In this document: in pieces, positions 59,740-64,000 of the stretch
Numbering within the stretch: position 1 is the first letter of the stretch
How the letters are laid out: every line of letters begins with the position of its first letter
NCBI GenBank assembly: GCA_034434235.1
Contig: DAOTZV010000098.1
Span: forward strand, 1-64,000
Direction of reading: 5' to 3'
Origin: CAKZKT01 sp034434235
Lineage (GTDB): Bacteria; Chloroflexota; Anaerolineae; CG2-30-64-16
Length of the DNA stretch: 64,000 nucleotides
Made by a program: the position numbers and the translations under genes
The notes under the pieces: model-generated
Told to the model about the DNA's origin: nothing
The model's database searches: none
The model's input: the letters and a program-made list of their open reading frames with translations, nothing else

Positions 59740-60762
59740 GTGAGCGATTTGCCTTCGACAAACCTTGTTGCCCATCACACCGTCCTCGTGGCCGGCTGCG
59801 CGGGGTTCATCGGCTGGCAGGTGTGCGAGCAGTTGCTGGCCGAAGGCCGGCGCGTCTTCGGCGTGGACAACCTCAACGACGCCTACGATGTGCGGCTCAA
59901 GACCTGGCGCCTGGAGCGCCTCCGTCGGGCCGCTGCCTTCCGCTTCTACCCGCTCGACATTACCGACCGCGCCGGCCTGGAGTCGTTGCGCGCGGAGATC
60001 GGCCAGGCCGGCTGCTCGGCGGTGATCAATCTGGCGGCCAGGGCCGGCGTGCGTTACTCGGTCGAAAACCCGTGGGTCTACGTGGATGCCAACGTCACCG
60101 GCACCCTGAATCTGCTCGATCTGTGCCGCAAGGCCGGCATCTCCAAGTTCGTCCTGGCTTCCAGCTCCAGCCTGTACGGCCAACACAACCCGCTCCCCTA
60201 TCGCGAGGATCAGCCGACCGACCGGCCGGTCTCGCCGTATGCCGCGTCGAAAAAGGCGGCCGAGGCGCTTTCCTACACTTATCATCACCTTTACGGCCTG
60301 GATGTCACGATCTTCCGTTATTTCACCGTGTACGGCCCGGCCGGCCGGCCCGATATGTTGCCCTTCCGTCTCGTGCAATGGATCAGCGAAGGCCGGCCGG
60401 TGACCCTCTACGGCGACGGCACGCAATCGCGCGATTTCACTTACGTGGAGGACATCGCGCGCGGCACCGTCGCCGGGCTGAAGCCCCTCGGCTTCAGCGT
60501 GATCAATCTCGGATCGGATCGGCCGATCGGCCTCCTGCGGGCGATTGCGCTCGTCGAAGAACTGACCGGCCGGAAGGCACAGATCGTCCACAGGCCGGCT
60601 CAGGCGGCCGATGTGGCTGCTACGTGGGCCGACATCTCGCGCGCACGCGAGCTTTTGGGCTGGCAACCCGTCGTGCCGTTCGAGGAAGGCATGGCCCGAC
60701 TGGTGGCCTGGTATCGGGCGGAACGCGCGTGGGCCAGAGACGTGCCCACCGCGGCCGGCTGA
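59740..60762 (+). CDS. UDP-glucuronate 4-epimerase-like SDR
   Basis: A 340-residue extended SDR. AGCAGFIGWQVCEQLLAEG is the NAD motif; NLAARAGVRYSVENPWVYVD is characteristic of UDP-glucuronate 4-epimerases, and SSSSLYG plus YAASK give the active site. FRYFTVYGPAGRPDMLPFRL and DFTYVEDIARG follow. It would supply UDP-galacturonate for surface glycan. The start is uncertain: GTG 59740, GTG 59725 or an upstream codon; no good ribosome site is present. It leads a three-gene exopolysaccharide operon just after tRNA-Leu. Confidence 0.9.
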   Translation: MSDLPSTNLVAHHTVLVAGCAGFIGWQVCEQLLAEGRRVFGVDNLNDAYDVRLKTWRLERLRRAAAFRFYPLDITDRAGLESLRAEIGQAGCSAVINLAARAGVRYSVENPWVYVDANVTGTLNLLDLCRKAGISKFVLASSSSLYGQHNPLPYREDQPTDRPVSPYAASKKAAEALSYTYHHLYGLDVTIFRYFTVYGPAGRPDMLPFRLVQWISEGRPVTLYGDGTQSRDFTYVEDIARGTVAGLKPLGFSVINLGSDRPIGLLRAIALVEELTGRKAQIVHRPAQAADVAATWADISRARELLGWQPVVPFEEGMARLVAWYRAERAWARDVPTAAG

Positions 60763-60770
60763 GGTGCACG

Positions 60771-61859
60771 ATGCGCGTGGCCCTGGTCCACGACTGGCTG
60801 AACCAGCTCGGCGGCGCGGAGGGCGTGCTGGAGACGCTGGTCGAGATGTTTCCCGCCGCGCCGGTGTATACCAGCATGTATGCCCCCCATCTCATGCCCC
60901 CGCGCTATCGCGGCTGGGACATCCGCACCACGTTCATGCAACGGTTGCCCGGCATTTTCACGCACCATCAGGTCTATTTGCCCATCTACCCGCTCGCCTT
61001 CGACCGGCTGCGCCTGGATGGCTACGACCTGATCCTGAGCAATAAGAGCGGCTTCTGCCACGGCGTGCGCGCGGGGGAAGGGGCCACGCACATCTGTTAT
61101 TGCTTGACGCCGACCCGCTTCCTGTGGCAATATGATCTGTATCGGGCCCGCGAGGCCATCGGCCCGGGCTTGAGCCTGGCGTTGCGACCGGTGATCGCCG
61201 CGCTGCGCCGCTGGGACCATGCTGCCGCGCAGCGCGTGGACCATTTCATCGCTATCTCGACGGAGATCCGGGAGCGCATTCGCCGCTTCTATGGCCGGGA
61301 GAGCACGATCATCTATCCGCCGGTAGATGTGGAACGTTTTCAGCCGGCGACCGGGGCGGCCGACGATTATTTTCTGGCCGGCGGCCGGCTCATCCCCTAC
61401 AAGCGGACCGACCTGGCCGTGCGCGCGTGCACCGCGCTGGGGCTGAAACTGTTGGTCTTCGGCGAGGGTCGCGACCGGCCCGCGCTGGAAAGGATGGCCG
61501 GCCCCACCGTGACCTTCCTCGGCCGGGTGTCGGCCGGGGAGCTGGCGCGACTGTATGCCGGCGCCAAAGCTTTCATCTTCCCCGGCCTGGAGGATTTCGG
61601 CATCGCGCCGGTGGAAGCGCAGGCGGCCGGCCGGCCGGTGATCGCGTTTCGCGGGGGCGGCGCGCTGGACACGGTCATTCCCGGCCGCACGGGCGAATTC
61701 TTCGCCGAAGCGAGCGTTGAGGCGCTTCAGGAGGTGCTGCAACGCTTCGATCCGGCCGCTTACGATCCGGCCGCGTGTCGGGCCAACGCGGAGCGGTTCG
61801 GTCGCGCACGGTTCAAACAGGAGCTCGGCGATTTCATCCGCCGCCGGCTGGCGGCCTGA
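60771..61859 (+). CDS. Glycosyltransferase family 4
   Basis: A 362-residue GT-B glycosyltransferase. VALVHDWLNQLGGAEGVLE at the N-terminus and the donor-side half with FLAGGRLIPYKRTDLAVRA, FLGRVSAGELARLYAGAKAF and FPGLEDFGIAPVEAQAAGRP (the E-x7-E region) are typical of mannosyl- or fucosyltransferase-like members. It would add a sugar to lipid-linked glycan at the inner membrane face. It begins 8 bp after the epimerase and ends 12 bp before the Wzz-like gene. Confidence 0.93.
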   Translation: MRVALVHDWLNQLGGAEGVLETLVEMFPAAPVYTSMYAPHLMPPRYRGWDIRTTFMQRLPGIFTHHQVYLPIYPLAFDRLRLDGYDLILSNKSGFCHGVRAGEGATHICYCLTPTRFLWQYDLYRAREAIGPGLSLALRPVIAALRRWDHAAAQRVDHFIAISTEIRERIRRFYGRESTIIYPPVDVERFQPATGAADDYFLAGGRLIPYKRTDLAVRACTALGLKLLVFGEGRDRPALERMAGPTVTFLGRVSAGELARLYAGAKAFIFPGLEDFGIAPVEAQAAGRPVIAFRGGGALDTVIPGRTGEFFAEASVEALQEVLQRFDPAAYDPAACRANAERFGRARFKQELGDFIRRRLAA

Positions 61860-61871
61860 AAGGATGGGCGC

Positions 61872-62558
61872 ATGGAACTCAAGATGTACTGGCGCATCGT
61901 GCGACGCCGGTGGTGGCTGCCGATCGGCCTGGCGGCGGCCGTGTTGCTGTTCAGCCTGGCGAGCAACCGGCCGTGGGCGCCGCGGCCGGCCGTCTATCGC
62001 GCGACGATGCGCTTCAACGTGGGCGTGCAACCCGAACGCATCCCGGGCGTCTACACCTACGACCGCTACTACGCCATGATGGCCTCGGAATTCCTGGTGG
62101 ATGACCTGGGCGAAGTGGTGCGCAGCAGCGCGTTCGCCGAGGCGGTCAGCCGCAAGCTGGCCGAGCGAGGGATCGCCGTGCCGGCCGGCGCCATCGGCGC
62201 GAGCACGCAACCGGGCAAGCTGCACCGCATCTTCACCGTGTACATCACCTGGTCGGACGAGGCGCAGTTGCGCGCCATTGCGGACGCGGTCGCGGCCACC
62301 CTCACGACGGGCAGCGCGGAGTTCTTTGCCCAGTTCACGCCGGCCGAAGCGGACATCCGGCTGATCGATGCGCCGACCATCGGCCGCGTGGGCCGGTCGG
62401 CGCGCGAGCAGCTCGACCTGCCGTTGCGCGTCCTTCTGGCCTTGACAGCCGGCGTTGCGCTGGCGTTTCTGTTGGACTATCTGGACGATTCGGTGCGGGC
62501 GGCCGACGACCTGGAGCGCCTGGGGCTGGGGGTGATCGGCGAGATCCCGCGGCGATAG
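61872..62558 (+). CDS. Wzz-like chain-length protein
   Basis: A 228-residue inner-membrane protein with the Wzz/YveK arrangement: an N-terminal helix (WWLPIGLAAAVLLFSL), an external alpha/beta region and a C-terminal helix (LPLRVLLALTAGVALAFLL) followed by a cytoplasmic tail (LDDSVRAADDLERLGLGVIG). No tyrosine kinase domain is fused. These proteins control length or export of surface polysaccharide. It completes the epimerase-GT4-Wzz operon. Confidence 0.85.
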   Translation: MELKMYWRIVRRRWWLPIGLAAAVLLFSLASNRPWAPRPAVYRATMRFNVGVQPERIPGVYTYDRYYAMMASEFLVDDLGEVVRSSAFAEAVSRKLAERGIAVPAGAIGASTQPGKLHRIFTVYITWSDEAQLRAIADAVAATLTTGSAEFFAQFTPAEADIRLIDAPTIGRVGRSAREQLDLPLRVLLALTAGVALAFLLDYLDDSVRAADDLERLGLGVIGEIPRR

Positions 62559-62609
62559 GCCGGATCGGCGCGGACGCGACCTCGTTCTGTAAACAACCCT
62601 GCCCCGTTT

Positions 62610-62638
62610 TTGACAAGCACATCTGCTTCGGCTATACT
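62610..62638 (+). promoter_or_regulatory. Promoter of rpsU leader
   Basis: TTGACA (62610-62615), 17 nt, TATACT (62633-62638). Transcription should begin near 62645. Confidence 0.88.
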
Positions 62639-62644
62639 GTCCTC

Positions 62645-62887
62645 TGGCCTGAGATCCGTACACGTGTCCATGACAGGAGCACCTATGGCCTGAACGGAGC
62701 AACCTGTAGTTCTTGCACGCCCGAGAGGGATCGGGGACGAACAAGAGCGGCTTCCGTGCGGGTCGGGAGCCGGTTGAGTTGGTGGAAGCACAGGCATGAT
62801 CGAAGGCCTCACCGGTGGGTGAGGCTTCGTGCTGTTAAGTTGGGACGTGATCGGATTGACTGTGGGCGAGGAAGGAGGTGAACACAC
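62645..62887 (+). ncRNA. Candidate structured leader RNA upstream of rpsU
   Basis: About 240 nt between a strong promoter and rpsU, with no credible open frame. A long hairpin (GAAGGCCTCACC 62802-62813 with GGTGAGGCTTC 62818-62828, one bulge), ACAGG / CCTGT enclosing a loop at about 62674-62706, and GCACG / CGTGC around 62715-62759 suggest ordered folding. I do not recognise a T-box, glycine, SAM, cobalamin or c-di-nucleotide motif. It may be an autoregulatory ribosomal-protein leader or a separate small RNA. Confidence 0.45.
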
Positions 62888-63100
62888 ATGGCTACTGTGG
62901 TGCTACGTCCCGGAGAGTCTCAGGAGTCGCTGTTGAAGCGCTTCCGTAAAGAGGTGATGAAGGAACGCATCCTGCCGACCGTGCGCAAGAAGCGCTGGTT
63001 CACGCCGCCCAGCGAGCTGCGCCGGCTCAAGAAGCAGAAGGCGATCCGCAAGGCGCGGCAGGCGCAGCGACGCCGCGAGAGCCGGGAAGGCATCCGTTGA
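62888..63100 (+). CDS. rpsU: 30S ribosomal protein bS21
   Basis: A 70-residue basic protein of the small ribosomal subunit. The family pattern is clear: VVLRPGESQESLLKRFRKEV near the start, and RRLKKQKAIRKARQAQRRR in the C-terminal basic helix. The sequence GGAGGTG precedes ATG 62888. IF-1 follows after 63 bp, probably on the same transcript. Confidence 0.95.
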   Translation: MATVVLRPGESQESLLKRFRKEVMKERILPTVRKKRWFTPPSELRRLKKQKAIRKARQAQRRRESREGIR

Positions 63101-63163
63101 GATGTCTGCCGGGCGTGGCTTCGGCCGCCGGATCTGTGGCCCCTATTCTGGAAGGGGAGAGTT

Positions 63164-63403
63164 ATGGCGAAGCAAGAAGACAAGCTGATCCTTGAGGGAA
63201 AAATCGTCGAGGCGTTGCCCAACACGACTTTCCGCGTCCAGTTGGAGAACGGCTATGAGGTGTTGGCCTATCTCTCCGGCAAGATGCGGAAGTATTACAT
63301 CCGGGTCCTGCTCGGAGATCGCGTGCGGGTCGAGCTTTCGCCGTACGATCTGACGCGCGGGCGCATCATCTATCGTCATCGCGGCCCGACCGGACCCGCG
63401 TGA
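63164..63403 (+). CDS. infA: Translation initiation factor IF-1
   Basis: A 79-residue single S1/OB-fold protein that binds the ribosomal A site during initiation. LEGKIVEALPNTTFRVQLEN, LSGKMRKYYIRVLLGDRVRVE and LTRGRIIYRHR are the usual sequence blocks. The length is a few residues above the usual 72. It follows rpsU rather than secY, adk and map, where it often lies. Confidence 0.97.
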   Translation: MAKQEDKLILEGKIVEALPNTTFRVQLENGYEVLAYLSGKMRKYYIRVLLGDRVRVELSPYDLTRGRIIYRHRGPTGPA

Positions 63404-63605
63404 GACGGTTGGGCGGTTGACCCCCGAGAGGCAGCGCCAGGTTGGGGCATCCTTGCGGCGGTGAGCTTTGCGCTGCGATGGGCCAAAGGCGGGCTGCGAT
63501 CTCCATCGGCCGGAGGAGCAAGCGGGCTTTGTCGTCGGGCCCGAATCTGGACCAAAGAAAAAATGCTTCTGTGATAAAAAAACGCGTCCGGGTATTGACA
63601 AGACG
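63404..63605. other. Gene-free interval after infA
   Basis: About 200 bp with no gene and no known RNA motif. The far end is A-rich. Confidence 0.5.
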
Positions 63606-63614
63606 TGTTATAAT
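63606..63614 (+). promoter_or_regulatory. Extended -10 promoter before parS
   Basis: TG-T-TATAAT (63606-63614). A TTGACA lies only 8 nt upstream, too close to be its -35 box. Confidence 0.5.
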
Positions 63615-63638
63615 AATTACGCACAAGCGCAAGCCGTA

Positions 63639-63664
63639 ATGGGCGGTGGGTAGCCACCGCCCAT
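63639..63664. repeat. Perfect hairpin before parS
   Basis: An 11-bp stem, ATGGGCGGTGG and CCACCGCCCAT, with a GTAG loop. A T tract is lacking. It could be a leader hairpin of the methyltransferase transcript. Confidence 0.7.
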
Positions 63665-63684
63665 TCGCTTATATCTCTATGAAA

Positions 63685-63700
63685 TGTTTCACGTGAAACA
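63685..63700. promoter_or_regulatory. parS chromosome-partition site
   Basis: TGTTTCACGTGAAACA, identical to the 16-bp ParB/Spo0J consensus. ParB loads here to position the chromosome origin and recruit SMC. parA/parB genes are not in the window but may lie further right. Confidence 0.93.
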
Positions 63701-63712
63701 CGGGGAGCCTGA

Positions 63713-64000
63713 TTGGCCGAGCAGGTTTCACAGTTGACTCACGCGATCTGTGATTACGAAGGCACCAGCTACCGGGCCCGTTTTTGGGCCGGTCAGGGCC
63801 GCGAATACGAAGATCTGGCCGAGCGCATCGCTTTGCGCCGGCTGTTGCCGCCACGGGGGCGGCGCCTCCTGGAACTGGGCGCGGGCTTTGGCCGCCTGGT
63901 CGACCTCTACGCCGGCTATGACCAGGTGATCCTCCTGGATTATGCCAAATCGGGCCTGCGCGAGGCGCAGGAGCGGCTTGGCCGATCCGACCGCTACCTC
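63713..64000 (+). CDS. Class I SAM-dependent methyltransferase (partial)
   Basis: 96 codons before the window ends. The reading frame opens directly after a TGA, with TTG 63713 as the likely start (GGGGAG upstream, in the bases just after parS). The SAM-binding motif I is RLLELGAGFGRLVDLY, and DQVILLDYAKSGLREAQERL supplies motif II. The N-terminal region (ICDYEGTSYRARFWAGQGREY) resembles methyltransferases found beside glycan or partition genes. The substrate is unknown. Confidence 0.82.
   Translation, partial: MAEQVSQLTHAICDYEGTSYRARFWAGQGREYEDLAERIALRRLLPPRGRRLLELGAGFGRLVDLYAGYDQVILLDYAKSGLREAQERLGRSDRYL

Noticed and set aside
62645..62887. T-box, SRP RNA or RNase P RNA
   Set aside because: The GGAAGC-like piece near 62784 is not in an SRP-type context, and no T-box AGGGTGG or RNase P core motif was found.

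Overview
The window looks like a chromosomal segment from a high-GC member of the Chloroflexota, probably near Anaerolineae or Caldilineae. This is inferred from gene content, not from a marker tree: DUF5107, DUF2723 and DUF4012 proteins, Thr/Pro-rich lipoproteins with a lipobox, a sortase system, an HrcA/CIRCE heat-shock operon and many palindromic repeats. Vegetative promoters are easy to read (TTGACA-like, 16-18 nt, TATAAT-like). Several sit so close to the start codon that the mRNA must be leaderless or nearly so. A perfect parS site at 63685-63700 suggests the right end lies in the origin-proximal domain.

Layout. 1-5185: a repeat array, a DUF5107 lipoprotein and two exopolysaccharide genes (GT2 and polyprenyl glycosylphosphotransferase). 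5189-8929: hrcA-grpE-dnaK under a CIRCE operator, without dnaJ. 8993-12837: a dihaem cytochrome c with a sortase-like tail, then SCP2-proB-proA on the minus strand. 13098-18079: a TPP-riboswitch operon of thiamine pyrophosphokinase and a ThiBPQ-type importer. 18113-19652: ssb, DUF3467, radC. 19796-22909 (minus): plsX-fabF and a NERD-like membrane protein. 22971-26863: SDR epimerase, glutamate dehydrogenase and a queG carrying an in-frame minisatellite. 26911-29604: an MrfA-like helicase with an embedded HNH domain.

29740-33911 is the most interesting block. It is a tightly packed four-gene operon whose products resemble 3-ketosphinganine reductase, bacterial ceramide synthase, ceramide reductase and serine palmitoyltransferase. 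Together they would form a candidate sphingolipid pathway. It is followed by a two-component system (34108-36397, minus), then a sortase, flippase-like protein, DUF11 surface protein and DUF2723 operon (36601-40812), and a DUF4012 protein (41175-43010). 43138-48719 holds a GNAT, a minus-strand GT2-RmlD-PCMT operon, a geranylgeranyl-reductase-like flavoprotein and an MsmK/UgpC-type ABC ATPase.

49135-53649: a tyrosine phosphatase, an MFS transporter, a second MrfA-like helicase without HNH, and OsmC. 53676-59357 (minus): a solute-binding protein, permease, ATPase and PfkB kinase operon that would usually be labelled an iron importer but may take up a sugar or sugar phosphate. 59571-62558: tRNA-Leu(GAG), then UDP-glucuronate-epimerase-like, GT4 and Wzz-like exopolysaccharide genes. 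62610-64000: a promoter with a long, apparently structured leader before rpsU, then infA, parS and the start of a methyltransferase.

At least four unrelated repeat families occur between genes: a GTGCCAGGC hairpin (7 copies), a GTAGGRCGA palindrome (9 or more copies, three of which contain the stop codon of a neighbouring gene), a 65-bp dispersed repeat (2 copies) and the array at the left edge.
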